Of a stretch of 64,000 bases of DNA, positions 1-10,680 are shown piece by piece (the stretch's first letter is position 1; each line of letters starts with the position of its first letter). The notes under the pieces are model-generated. The model worked only from the letters and a program-made list of their open reading frames with translations. It was not told where the DNA came from and searched no databases. A program made the position numbers and the translations under genes. The DNA comes from Siphonodentalium dalli (lineage: Eukaryota > Mollusca > Scaphopoda > Gadilida > Siphonodentaliidae): NCBI GenBank assembly GCA_032622095.1, contig CP136067.1:95532707-95596706 (forward strand), in the 5' to 3' direction.

Positions 1-34
1 GTGTTTAACCCTTTACCCAACAGAACGGCCCTGT

Positions 35-103
35 GCCAATGCATTCTCTTATATATGCGAGTCGACCATAGGTCGCCTCGCATATATAAGAGAATGCATT
101 GGC
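35..103. repeat. 69-bp hairpin 1 of MITE copy 1
   Basis: Arms 35-61 and 77-103 are exact inverse complements. The central 15 bases also pair (CGACC with GGTCG) apart from one T/C mismatch, so nearly the whole segment folds into one stem. Confidence 0.9.
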
Positions 104-181
104 TTAATACATTAAAAATTATAAAATTGTTAATGAATGTAAGAAAAAATGGTAAAAAGTGTTAAAAAAAGTTTTTTTTAG

Positions 182-250
182 GCCAATGCATTCTCTTATA
201 TATGCGAGGCGACCTATGGTCGACTCGCATATATAAGAGAATGCATTGGC
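182..250. repeat. 69-bp hairpin 2 of MITE copy 1
   Basis: This is the inverse of hairpin 1 with the same 27-bp arms and the mirrored centre. Because each hairpin is a palindrome and the pair is also inverted, either hairpin can pair within itself or with the other. Confidence 0.9.
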
Positions 251-403
251 ACAGGGCATAACTGTAACTATCACAATGTGGTCAATGAGCCGGTTCCAAT
301 GATATCCATATTTGTATGGTTTTATTGAGACAGACCCAAGATAATTTAGGCTGTTGCAGCTTTATTTGGCCGGTTTTGGCCGGTTTGTTGGGTAAAGGTT
401 TAA

Positions 404-2870
404 TAGCGAGTTTACGATTTCAAACCGGTAAGGGTACGGGTACGCGTACGGGTAGCTACCCGTACCGGTACACGTTTTGTGATCGCAAACTGTTTTACGG
501 TAGAATTTATCACATCGACTGGTAATGTATGGTGAGCCAACTGCAACAAAAAAATATTATAATATAGATAGATTGTTATTCGCATTCGCTTTATTGGCCG
601 ATCTTATACTTACCTTTATGGATTGTCGGAAAATTTTATTTCGATTAAATGGGCCTGATGATAATCAGTTGCTTTCATTAAGGACGAGGAGGCAGTTAGG
701 TGGGGTTGGTGCTTTTCTATCACTCATCTTTGTAACATTTTCAACAATTGGATTCTAGAAGTCATAAGCCGATCGAGTGTTGACTATTAATCGGTTGGAT
801 GATAGCTCAAATATACAATTACGTTATAGTTAAATTTTCCAACCAATATTCGGTGTAAAATGTATTGTTTTAGACCCATGTACTTTCAGTCAGACATAAG
901 ACCGAATTTGTCCCTTGTTTTAGTTGGGGAATATTTAGTCATATTAAGTAAATAATGATTTGAATGTTTCAACAGATCGAAGGGTCGGGGCAAGGGAATA
1001 TTTATCCCAAGAATGGGGATTTTTTCTGGATCTAAACCCGGAGGCAGGTTGAAAAGTTAAAATTGATAAAATTTGCTAAAATGTAGTCTGTTTGTTATAC
1101 GGATTGAATAAAGAGCGTTTACTTCGAAACACAGAAAACAGCTGAAACTCGCTCAGATTATGCTTAGATTTTGTAGAGTATGTATAGGTATTTCGTGTCT
1201 TTAGCGACCTATATTATCCCCACTACAATATACACCAGTATTGTGGTTCAAATGTGCCATGTATGTTCAGATGGTAGATATATTTTAAAATGAGAAATCA
1301 GTCCCGACCTACATACGATAAAGTAACTAAACGGTCGTATTCAAATGTGCAATACATGGATAAATCCACGATATATTGACGCCCTTGTACAAAGGGTTGA
1401 GACAGGAACGCGACAACAGGGGCATCTCACCCCAAACTTGGTCAAATGCTCGATATACCTGACACAACAGTTCTTGGAAATTTTACACCAACAGTAGGTT
1501 GAAATTGTTCTCGTAGTTTGATTTTCCAACAATTTATTAGTGGAGAATTTGTAGTTTTTAGACCAACATTTGCATTTTTCCTATTTTTGGTAAAACATTT
1601 GGACTGAAGTGGCTATCAGAAACTGTTGGAAATTGTCCAACTTTTGGGGTGTCAGGTCTCAAAATGTCCAACAAATGGAAAGCTTGATGCCAGTCTGGAT
1701 GCTAGGATTTAGCAAATTTCATGTTCGGATTTCAAATATTTCTCACACCGGGCCGAACCATGGTCGATCCGGTGAGTCAGAAAGTGATAATTAATTTAAG
1801 GAAAAACAAAACAAATATGGGTGAATTTGCATGACGTTAGACCACTAGATATTAGGGTTGTTCAGGCTCAGATCTACACCAGTTGGGAAAAATCAAAGAC
1901 CAACGGGGAAGAGGGTGCGTGCAAATGGAATAACGCGCAAAATTGTGAAATTTATATGGTTCAAGGGTGTAGTTAGAAGGTGGACACCCCTCCTAATGCG
2001 GAAACAATCTATAGCCACGTCCCTGTAATGGGTCGAGACTGCGTCTATAGCACCATCTACTCACTCTATTAACAACAATCTGTCTAATGCGGTGAACAAC
2101 GTTGTTAGTGAAAAGATCGGCCTTCCGTATTTATATAAGTGCTGGATGCCGCCTCTAGAATTTGAACATAAAACCTGGCTTAAAAAATGACAACTTTATC
2201 AATGATGTTTGCCCATGACATCTTGCAATAAATAGGTTAACGCATAGCTGACTAGAATTTCACGTAATTCATCAACCTTTGAGTGAGAAAATCGTAGTGA
2301 AAGGTTACCGGTAAACGGGTCACATCTACCCGTTCCAAATCGCCATCGCTTTATGAGCTGCATTGAAAGTACCCAAGTGACCGTGACGATATTCACCTAT
2401 TTAACCCGTACCCGTTCCTGTCGGACGGGTGTCGCAAACTCGCTAATATATAGAGCATGGTTTGCAGTTGACTACCCACTGGGCACTAAACCCAAAATGA
2501 CAAGACATACATGCTCTATAATTATTATATTTCACCGAACAATTCGAACTTGTAGCATGAATATTACATCACTACTGTATCCAACCAACACAAACTGCTG
2601 GAATTTTCAAGTTTTCAAAGAAATAAAGTAGACCTCGTTTTACTGAGAACAAATATCATTATCCATGCAAACACTTTTAACACTTATTGTCGCAGAAATG
2701 TCTTGCAATATAAAAGTAGTTTAAAAAGTCAAAACGTTAGTATTTAAGTTTTATATTGAATGCAATAAGCCCAGAAACTGTACCACAAGGTGATTTCCAC
2801 CGAATGTTGTCATGTCGCAAGTTTACGTCGTACCTCTGAAAAACGTTAAAAACGGTAACGATTAATTTCA
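404..2870. other. Non-coding stretch without recognisable gene
   Basis: Only short open frames with no recognisable domain. A perfect 20-bp palindrome centred on GGGTAGCTACCC lies at 446-465. ACCCGT/ACGGGT motifs recur around 2300-2440. I see nothing else to call. Confidence 0.5.
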
Positions 2871-2872
2871 TT

Positions 2873-3136
2873 TGGATACGACTTTGTAAATTGGTGTATA
2901 CATTTCCGTACATTGTATATATTTTCCAGACTTAGTAAATTGTTGGATACATCTCCGTACATTGTAGATATTACTGACATTTATTAGAAAGGTGGATACC
3001 ACTCCGTACATTGTATATATTGCCGACATTTACTAAATTGTGGATACCATTCCGTACATTGTATATATTGCCGACATTTTGTAAATTGGTGGATACAACT
3101 CCGTAAATTGTGTATGTTACCGAAATTTAGTAAATT
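2873..3136. repeat. 49-bp tandem repeat, about five units
   Basis: The word CCGTACATTGTA recurs at about 2906, 2955, 3004, 3053 and 3101 (degenerate), giving a steady 48-49-bp period. Units contain GGATAC...CCGTACATTGTATAT...GACATTTAGTAAATT. Confidence 0.85.
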
Positions 3137-5910
3137 TTAGTATAATTATATTTGTTCGAGATTGTTGCCCCTGCTCATTCAGTTGTGCTTGCGATTATGC
3201 ATGGTATATAGTTTTCTCAATTTAGCTCAACATTATACCATATAGGAGACAGCTCTCGACCAACCAGAAGGCGAAATTTCTTGGTGGAGTGAAATATATC
3301 GTAACACACAGCTACTAAACATTGTCATATTAAAACACGTATAACAAGGTTTAATTTATATAAGTCCCCATCAAGTAACATATACATAAAACATGGTTCT
3401 TAACTTCACGAAAGGAAAAAATTTATAAGTCCAAAAAATGTGGCCAGGACAATATATCGTAATGCACATCGACTGAACCAATGTTAAAAATTGTCGTAAA
3501 ATAAATAAAGATAAAGATCTTAAAGACCCACGTGACAGATTGTACTCCACAATACACCACATACTATACGCTTTTGAATTTGGCCCGGTATCGAAATAGG
3601 TTGATAAATACTCTTACTACATTTCTACGGGCATAATATATGTCCTATATATAGAAGGACGTATTGAAGTCATAAAAAGTGCAACTTTGAACAAGGTGTT
3701 TGGATTCAAAACAAAAAACATCCACGTGCACAGCATGGAATAGAAAAGAGCGTTCCGTGTTAATCTATTCTGATATGGTAGAAAAAAGCGTTTGTTCCAC
3801 TTCTGTGCGAAAAATTAAAAACAACTTTTGGAGATTGTTTGGTTGAATATATTAAGGGAAATTAATAAGACTTTGCTCACACACTGGAGTTATAATTTAA
3901 AAGATAGGAAATTGTATGGCCAATAAGACTCATTTGGGTAATATGTTTGGTGTAATGGCACATTTTGCGAATTTATGAGGGATAGGGCTGTTGTTGTCGT
4001 GTTTTGTCAAATGATGGTACATTTTGGTATCCCCCAGAGACCTGTGGTCACATCGTCTCGATAATGGACATTGTCTTGTCCGACCACTTATTGCGCGGGT
4101 CTCCGATAGTGTTGTTATGGGGCATGGTGTAACCCTTACGTTAGCTGTTTTAATACTATGAGTTAACTTTAAAGAAGCCCCTTCATATTGTGCAACTTAT
4201 TTGGTCAAACATTTCCGAACAACAAGTGAATAAATCTTGATGATTAATTTCAATCAATGTTACACTCGATATTCGCAGTTAATGTGTAGGCAACACAGAC
4301 ACACTCTTTGAAATATCAATTTGTATTGTTTTGTTGGTTGCCGACAAAGGTTCAAAATTCAAAAGATGCTGCAAAAAGATGATTGGACATCTTTATATTT
4401 AAGTCAAATAGACACAATTTAAAAATAATTATTTAATACATAGGAGGATTTTGATTATTATAATGGTATGAAATTTCTAATCCACTCGTGTGGTATATCT
4501 ACATATGAAATTGATAAGAGTTGATCATTTCAGGTTCGATTGGGAGTTGAAGTTGGGACTACTTATTTGGGCACACCCTAGCTGCCAACTTCAACCGCTT
4601 TCCACAGCAAATAAGCATACGATGTGGGGCGGAATATCAGAAATGGGTGGACAATTCTACTAAATATAACGAGAAAACATGCAGGGCGGAATAACAGTAC
4701 TGGGTGGTAACGTCCAACACGGAAGCAAGTCAGTTTGTTACACTATACCACCAATCATATTATATTTAGCCAACTACAATGCTCCACCACATTGAGTGTA
4801 TATTATCTCAACTTGAAAAAATATACATGGGCCATATATGTCGAAAATTAGAACATTTCAGAGTAAGCAACACTGTAAAGTTGCTTGAAATGCAATGGGA
4901 TCGGATTCAGAACACGTTATGTTGTCATAGAAGTTCTTTGCCTGACGCGAACGATGGCTCGTACACATTTGGTATATCCCTGCAGTATAGCTAGCACGAA
5001 AATCCCAATTTTAAATTAACATATTGTCCCAAATGAGCACATTAAATTGTGGCGAAATTTCCAAAAAATAATAAGCATGCGGGTATGCTTATCTTGGATT
5101 ACAAGAGTACGTATACATTCACACACTGGTAAGTTTGTCAGGTATTTCGTCATAGGATTCCAGAATATGATCGGTGACAACATGCGAATGAAATTCATCT
5201 TTACCAAAGTTAACGACATAAGGAGTAAACTTTCTGTAGTTCCAAATAATTATAATATACCATTGACATTCAAATATCTGTATGGTTGTTGATTTTTGCG
5301 AGGACGGCGCCTGATAATGTCGATAGCATAGCTACTAGTGTAATTACATAGTGTTGACTTGTTACGTAGTTATCTTGTATAGATGCATTTTAAGCATTTT
5401 AACGTTTGTTTTCCGGCACGATAGACACCTTTCTCATAATGAACGAGAACATACATGTATTATTATTACGAATAGGGTACTACGTCACTAGCATTTGGGT
5501 TCTTTCAATTCGTTGTCATTTTTTCCTATCCGTTGTTACGATTACGATTACGACTACAAATAGCTACTTGTAATAATTATCTGTTGTCGTTCTTTATGCG
5601 AAAGGTGTATAGTATAGTTTATTTTGTCGAAATTCCTGCACATATGCGAGTGTGTGGGTGCGGCCTAAGTCGCCAACAAACCTCCATATTTTGGTCTTCG
5701 TCCTCTTTACGGAGCTTCACCTTGAATACACTTGACAAGCAGCTATGTGCCTGAAATGGATGACATACAGCTGGGTGTCTTGAAATGTTTTTTTTTAACA
5801 ACTGTGTGTATAGGAATGGAAATAAATGAATAAAAATAAATACAGCTAAGATGTATATAATGCAACATACCTGTTTCAAATTACTGTAATATTATACCAC
5901 ATGTATCAAA
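3137..5910. other. Non-coding stretch
   Basis: No convincing gene or repeat. A minus-strand stretch near 5755-5690 has an acceptor-like CATTTCAG and a short charged reading frame, but support is too thin for an exon. A short ATTACG run is at about 5537-5555. Confidence 0.4.
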
Positions 5911-5989
5911 AACAAAAAATTACCCCACCCCAATAATACTTAATCATATAGGATTACTGAGCATTATTGGGGTGGGGTAATTTTTTGTT
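5911..5989. repeat. Foldback hairpin, 27-bp perfect arms
   Basis: Arms 5911-5937 and 5963-5989 are exact inverse complements (containing TTACCCCACCCC), with a 25-base loop. It could be a small MITE remnant or a transcribed hairpin. Nothing coding is inside. Confidence 0.85.
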
Positions 5990-6237
5990 ATGGGGACCTG
6001 TGCATTAGACTCTATGGCATTCGATTTTCAATTTATTAATCACAAAAACAAAAACAAAATACTAAAAACGATCAATCCGTTTTAATCCCATTCCAACTAC
6101 CTCGAAACCGTTCTACTTTTCAGCTAACTCCTATAGCTCCTACACTCGGTCGCATCTAGCTAGGGGGGCTTCTCTGTTGACCCCTCTCCACCAGCACCAT
6201 ATTATAGCGCGCCCCTAATTACCTGCCTTCTCTAAAC

Positions 6238-6374
6238 AATAACATGGTGTTCATCAACTCTTGAAATAAATTAACATATCGAGGGTGGTGGAAAAGATCA
6301 TTTGATCCTTTCGAACACATCAGGCGATGTGTGCCAACCCTCGTAAAACTTTATCACATACAACCATGTTATAA
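6238..6374. repeat. Imperfect inverted repeat
   Basis: ATAACATGGTG... at 6238 and the inverse near 6374, plus inner CGAGGGTGG / CCAACCCTCG blocks, form a degenerate foldback immediately left of the split MITE. Confidence 0.4.
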
Positions 6375-6412
6375 CATGACGGGAGCTGCGCTGACGCAAC
6401 ACTAAAGACACT

Positions 6413-7059
6413 TTTTTAATTGGGTTGGTTTGGGGTAGCTAGCCCCGGGATTGTCGAAAGGGCCGAAGGGCCCTTTCCTTAATCCCTCATGTTTTTGCTT
6501 TTATTAGAAATACGAGGGGGGAAAAGGATAGCATTTTTCTGTTTGGATTAGGGTTTTTTTTTTCTCTTCTTCTTAGAGTTAGGCTTTTCTGTCGAAGATT
6601 GTGGAGATTTCAGTTGTTGTTGTTGTTGGTGTTGTTGGATGATATCTGCAATTCTTTGTTCTTGTTCTTTTTGAATTCTTTCTAGTTCTCTTTTTTGCTT
6701 TTGATCTTCTCTCAGGCGTTCTTCATCTTTTTCTCTCCATTTCTTATCTTGTTCTTCTTTCCAATCTTCGAAAAGGTTGTTGTTGGTGCTGGTGGAGCTG
6801 GGGGACACCGGAATGTGTTGGTAATCCGGTGTCCGAGGTGTAAAGCTGTCCAGTTCCACGTCGAAGCTGGCGGCAGGAACATCTGGGTGGTATCCACGTC
6901 CCTGTCTCCGCAAGCTTCGACGACGACAGCAGGGACCTCCGGCAGATCCACGGAATCCCTGCTAGCTGGTATTATGTCGTCAGTCTCCATGCAGGTCGGG
7001 TCGTCTGGGCGTCTCTCAGACAACTCCGGCCTGCCGGCTATGACTCTGGATGGCTGAGC
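6413..7059 (-). pseudogene. 5'-truncated, frameshifted retrocopy of a charged coiled-coil protein, with 13-bp target duplication
   Basis: On the minus strand, coding-like sequence begins abruptly (PSRVIAGRPELSERRPDD) and runs to about 6910. It then needs a frame change to continue as YHPDVPAASFDVELDSF, a linker, and a Lys/Glu/Arg-rich helix (about 6770-6640) with EEQDKKWREKDEERLRED. A short Gln tract and a basic tail ending KKKRKKKP follow, with stop near 6548. The remaining ~135 bases contain AATAAA, a perfect GC-rich hairpin (AAAGGGCC/GGCCCTTT), then a short A run. CACTAAAGACACT occurs exactly at both edges (6400-6412 and 7060-7072). This is the structure left by LINE-mediated retroposition of an mRNA. 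Acidic/basic coiled-coil tails like this are common in Myb/SANT-type transposon accessory proteins, but I cannot name the parent. Confidence 0.6.
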
Positions 7060-7141
7060 CACTAAAGACACTGCGCCAATGCATTCTCTTAAATATGCGA
7101 GTCGACCATATATCGCCTGGCATTTATAAGAGAACGCATTG

Positions 7142-7494
7142 GTCCAACAATTTGTTTTATCATTTTTTATAAATCTTTCTTACATTCTTTAACAATTTTT
7201 TATAATTTTTTAATTTTTGCTTACATTCTATGCCAATTTTTCTTATATTCTTTAACAATTTTAGAATTTTTTAGAATTTTTTCTTACATTCTATAACAAT
7301 TTTTATCATTTTTTAGAATTTTTTCTTACATTCTTTAACAATTTTATCATTTTTTTATCATTATTTCTTACATTCTTTAACAATTTTTTAGAATTTTTAT
7401 CATTATTTCTTACATTCTCGGACAATGTTTTATAATTGTTTTAATATTTTCTTACATTCTTTAACAATTATAAAAAATAATATTAAATTTGTTA
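7142..7494. repeat. A/T-rich internal tandem repeat of MITE copy 3
   Basis: TTCTTACATTCT(TT)AACAATTTT recurs eight or so times at irregular 24-48-bp spacing. A single version is the spacer of copies 1 and 2. Confidence 0.7.
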
Positions 7495-7615
7495 GGCCAA
7501 TGTATTCTCTTATATATGCTAGGCGACATATGGGAGACTCGCATATATAAGATAATGCAATGGCACAGGGTTTTCGAAAACATTCAGGAAGCTCCCATGA
7601 TTCCACGCTCTGTTG

Positions 7616-7639
7616 CCCCCCCCCCCCCCCCCCCCCCCC
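7616..7639 (+). repeat. Poly(C) run, 24 bases
   Basis: Uninterrupted cytosines directly right of MITE copy 3. The minus strand is a 24-G run able to form a G-quadruplex. Its length in the assembly may be inexact. Confidence 0.9.
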
Positions 7640-7666
7640 ACTTGCATGGCACATAATTTATCGTTT

Positions 7667-7929
7667 TTGTTGTGACAAAGTTACCCAGATTCCTAAAATT
7701 GTGGTAAAGTTATCCCCATGAACCCCTGCCCCCTGCACTGCCCCTATACGCCATCCATATATACGCACCTGCTTTAATTTACGTTAATAGTACCGGTACT
7801 ATACTGTATAGCAGGTGCGTATATAGGGACGGTTCATAGGGGCAGTGCAAGGTGGGGACAGTGGAGCGCGTTACAAGTCCCTGTGCTCCAGTTATAAAAT
7901 GGTAAATGAGTATGATCACTTGGCAAAAC
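7667..7929 (+). mobile_element. Inverted-repeat family B, copy 1
   Basis: Contains a foldback at 7736-7847: CACTGCCCCTATACGCC...ACGCACCTGCT on the left and its inverse AGCAGGTGCGTATATAGGG...GGGGCAGTG on the right. Flanking parts (ACAAAGTTACCCAGATT and TTACAAGTCCCTGTGCTCC) are shared with the copy at 8866-9127, so the repeat extends beyond the hairpin. No coding frame. Confidence 0.7.
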
Positions 7930-7960
7930 TGAGTAGTAAATTTTCCTCAATCACTTTTAA

Positions 7961-8344
7961 CCCTTTACCCAACAAAACGGCCAAAACCGGCCAAATAAAG
8001 CTTCAACAGCCTAAAATATCTTCGGTCTGTCTAAATAGAACCATACAAATATGGATATCATTGGAACCGGCTCCTTGACCACATTGTGATAGTTACAGTT
8101 ATGCCCTGTGCCAATGCATTCTCTTATATATGCGAGTCGACCATAGGTCGCCTCGCATATATAAGAGAATGCATTGGCCTAAATAAAATCTTTTTTTTAA
8201 CACTTTTTTCTTACATTCTTTAACAATTTTATAATTTTTAATGTGTTAAGCCAATGCATTCTCTTATATATGCGAGGCGACCTATGGTCGACTCGCATAT
8301 ATAAGAGAATGCATTGGCACAGGGCCCTTCTGTTGGGTAAAGGG
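7961..8344 (-). mobile_element. piggyBac-like MITE, copy 2 (384 bp, TTAA target duplication)
   Basis: Inverse-oriented sister of the element at 9-399, with CCCTTTACCCAAC termini and TTAA at 7957-7960 and 8345-8348. Hairpins are at 8110-8178 and 8250-8318 with intact 27-bp arms. Confidence 0.75.
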
Positions 8345-8658
8345 TTAAATCAAAAGTTTAATAAACCGTTCAATAGCCACAGTAGCATTAATAGCTATCT
8401 GACAATGCCAGGTTTAACATTAAATGTATATATTAGACAGGGTAACAAGCATTATCAGAGGACTTTTTTTCGTATGTATTATTTATCTGAGCTGAAAATT
8501 GATGCAATTGAGGGTATTTAAGTTGTGCACAAATATTTACTCAGAAGCCAAATTAAAAACTATTATTCAATAATTCCCCAAATAACTCAAATTGACACAT
8601 GTCTGCCATCAAGACATTACTCAAATATTGGCTTGTAACATACTGGTATATCAAGCCA

Positions 8659-8865
8659 CATTGGCCTGATATACGCCATCCATATATATACGCGCCTGCT
8701 TTACTTATGGCATATTGGGGCAGTGCAAATGTGGAACAGCATAGCACGTTCTACAGGCACCTAGCACACATCGGCTTATAACGTGCTCCACTGGTGGACC
8801 ACTACCCCCAACCTGCCCCCACCCTACTGTACACGCAGCTGTATTAGTCACACATATAGGTTTAT
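8659..8865. mobile_element. Fragment of family B
   Basis: ATACGCCATCCATATATA and CGCGCCTGCTTTA match the left arm of family B, followed by a degraded right part (GGGGCAGTGCAAATGTGGA, CACGTTCTACAGGCAC). Confidence 0.45.
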
Positions 8866-9127
8866 TGTGACAAAGTTACCCAGATTCATAAAATTGTGGA
8901 AAAGTCATACCCAGAAACATTTAACGCACTCCCCTGGCCCCTGCACCACCCCTATACGCCATCCCTATATACGCGCCTGCTTTAATTTACGTTAATAGTA
9001 GTATATTGTAGCAGGCGCGTATGTAGGACGGTGCATAGGGGCAGTGCAAGGTGGGGACAGTGAAGTGCGTTACAAGTCCATGTGCTCCAGTAGTAATATG
9101 TTAAATGAGTAAGATCACTTGGCAAAA
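8866..9127 (+). mobile_element. Inverted-repeat family B, copy 2
   Basis: Aligns end to end with 7667-7929. The foldback arms are GCACCACCCCTATACGCC...CGCGCCTGCT and AGCAGGCGCGTATGTAGG...GGGGCAGTG, with a short loop containing TTTACGTTAATAG. Confidence 0.7.
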
Positions 9128-10294
9128 CCACAGGGGCCTGTAACACGTTCCGCTGCCCGCCCCCTATACGCCAAATATTAACTTGGGTAAGTTTAATATC
9201 ATACCTTTGACAAACCTGGGTCCTGGGTAACTTTATCACAATTTTGCAACAAATAATGGTGTGCAAAGTTGTGGTTGGAATGTCATTTTTGTCGATAATT
9301 GCACGAAATAGCAGTAGTGCTCGTTAGTGATACAGTTTTTTCTCTCTGTGTTTCTATCCAATATATTTCTTTCAAAGTTCACTTTTCCCACAACCAGCCT
9401 GTCCTAAGATTACAACATTGTGTCCTTCGCGAATAAGTGTGAATAATTTAATTCTTTCTCTTTCCATTGTCGAATAAATGACAATTTAATAAATAGCGCA
9501 ATTGAATAAATAAATATATAGATAAATTGATTGATTGCAAGGAAATAAATATCGCATTTGTATAAATAAATAAATACCAATTGAACAAATATATTTTACA
9601 CAATTCTCTATTTCATGGGCAGCGGCATGTTGTTTTGTTGACAAATGAGCGCGAGCCAAACAAAGGCCAATCAGCGCTCAGTATTATAATCGAGGTCATG
9701 CAGGTCGTAATGAATATTAAAATGAGGAGCTGTGTGAATGCGTAAAAAATGAAATAAAAATCAGAATTATCGACAGATTTCGCCTCTATAAAAAATGTTA
9801 CTGACGACGTCTTGATTTGTATGAGTAAATAAATTATTAGCCGGCAAGAAATCACTGAGCGCTAGATGTTTAGTTAATCGTTTGACCGATTTTTAATCAT
9901 AATAAGCTGTATGGCACTATGGGGGTAAATTTAGGGGAACATATCGGCCATTGCTGCTTGAGCAGGATAAATCCGGGATTTTACGCTCTCCGGAGACAAT
10001 ATTCGGTGGTAAAAAAATTTATCAAATGCTATGGATATGAATGGGTAATGAATGGGGAGCTTGTCGTATTGACTGAACGAGGAATCCTTGGCCGACACAC
10101 CCGTGGCTATATCGATACCATTACTCGGATAAATGGGCTAAATTTGTCCGATTCCCGAGCGATGGTAAAACGGGAATTATCTCAAGTTGTCCTTAATGTA
10201 ATACCATTAACCATGAAGCAGGTGCGTATATAGAAGCGGCGTATATGTGCAGTGCAAAGGGGACGGGCAGCGGGGCGATTACAGGCCCCTGTGG
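9128..10294. mobile_element. Inverted-repeat family B, long copy (~1.17 kb) with internal coding relics
   Basis: Ends are inverse complements: CCACAGGGGCCTGTAA and CGCTGCCCG on the left (9128-9163) match the right end (10257-10294) read in reverse, with a few changes. The same end sequence occurs in decayed form in the short family-B copies. The interior carries a minus-strand P-loop fragment (9372-9467) and an unassigned 104-codon plus-strand frame (9919-10233). It may be a larger member or a member that captured sequence. No target duplication was identified. Confidence 0.5.
9372..9467 (-). pseudogene. P-loop (Walker A) NTPase/helicase-like N-terminal fragment
   Basis: Minus-strand frame of 31 codons beginning MERERIKLFTLIREGHN and continuing VVILGQAGCGKSEL. 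It contains GQAGCGKS, an exact GxxxxGK[ST] Walker A motif after a hydrophobic beta strand, as at the start of PIF1-type helicases and other P-loop proteins. The frame stops three residues after the motif. GTGAAC at the Ser codon could be a weak donor, but no following exon with Walker B was found in the element. Family assignment is a guess; the motif itself is clear. Confidence 0.4.
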
Positions 10295-10584
10295 AGGCAA
10301 TCTCTATATTCACCACGGTGCGTGCAGGGATCATTGGCCATACACGAAACATTCTATATTCGGACAGTATAGTGTTGACAGAAAAGAGTGTTCGACAATG
10401 TTTGATACGTAAATATACCCAATATGTCGGCACTTTAATTATCCGCAATAATGGTATATCTTCAAATAATATCGACTGCAACATCCAAGCGATCATTCTA
10501 GCTGCCGCCAGAAATTCTTTGATAATGACAAGGGATGGAAAGTGGAACAAAACAACAAACTGCTGAACAGAATGTGTAACTGCT

Positions 10585-10680
10585 TGGAGCTCTGTTGTCC
10601 GGTGGTTAGCGCGTCGGACTTTACTTCGCTGTCAACACAGCCTGGTGAGTCCGCAGCTCGCCGCTGGTATCATGTGAGTT
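10585..10680 (+). mobile_element. Possible tRNA-derived SINE head
   Basis: TCCGGTGGTTAGCGCGTCGG resembles a tRNA 5' half with a Pol III A box (GTGGTTAGCGCGT). The expected B box is degraded (GGTGAGTCC). A tail or second copy was not identified, so this is tentative. Confidence 0.3.

Larger units (their letters stand above)
9..399 (+). mobile_element. piggyBac-like MITE, copy 1 (391 bp, TTAA target duplication)
   Basis: The element begins CCCTTTACCCAAC and ends with its inverse (one terminal base changed). It is flanked by TTAA at 5-8 and 400-403, the hallmark target of piggyBac-type transposons. It has no coding capacity. Inside are two near-perfect hairpins (35-103 and 182-250), each with 27-bp perfect arms from GCCAATGCATTCTC to GAGAATGCATTGGC plus an inner stem. 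The hairpins are mirror images of each other, separated by an A/T-rich 78-bp spacer. The copy at 7961-8344 is the same element in the opposite orientation. Confidence 0.75.
6378..7606 (+). mobile_element. Hairpin MITE copy 3, split by a nested insertion
   Basis: The left end (about 6378-6412, GGAGCTGCGCTG...) matches the outer end of the copies at 57.4 and 63.4 kb read in reverse. It resumes at 7073 with the GCCAATGCATTC hairpin. Hairpins lie at 7074-7141 and 7496-7564, both more decayed than in copies 1 and 2. The spacer between them has expanded to about 350 bp of TTCTTACATTCTTTAACAAT-like repeats. The right end (TTTTCGAAAA...GGAAGCTCC) matches the other outer end of copies 4 and 5. TTAA flanks are not preserved. 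Confidence 0.6.

Noticed and set aside
5690-5760. Possible minus-strand exon after CATTTCAG (FKVKLRKEDEDQNME)
   Set aside because: The pyrimidine tract is poor, the donor side is not convincing and only about 20 codons are available.
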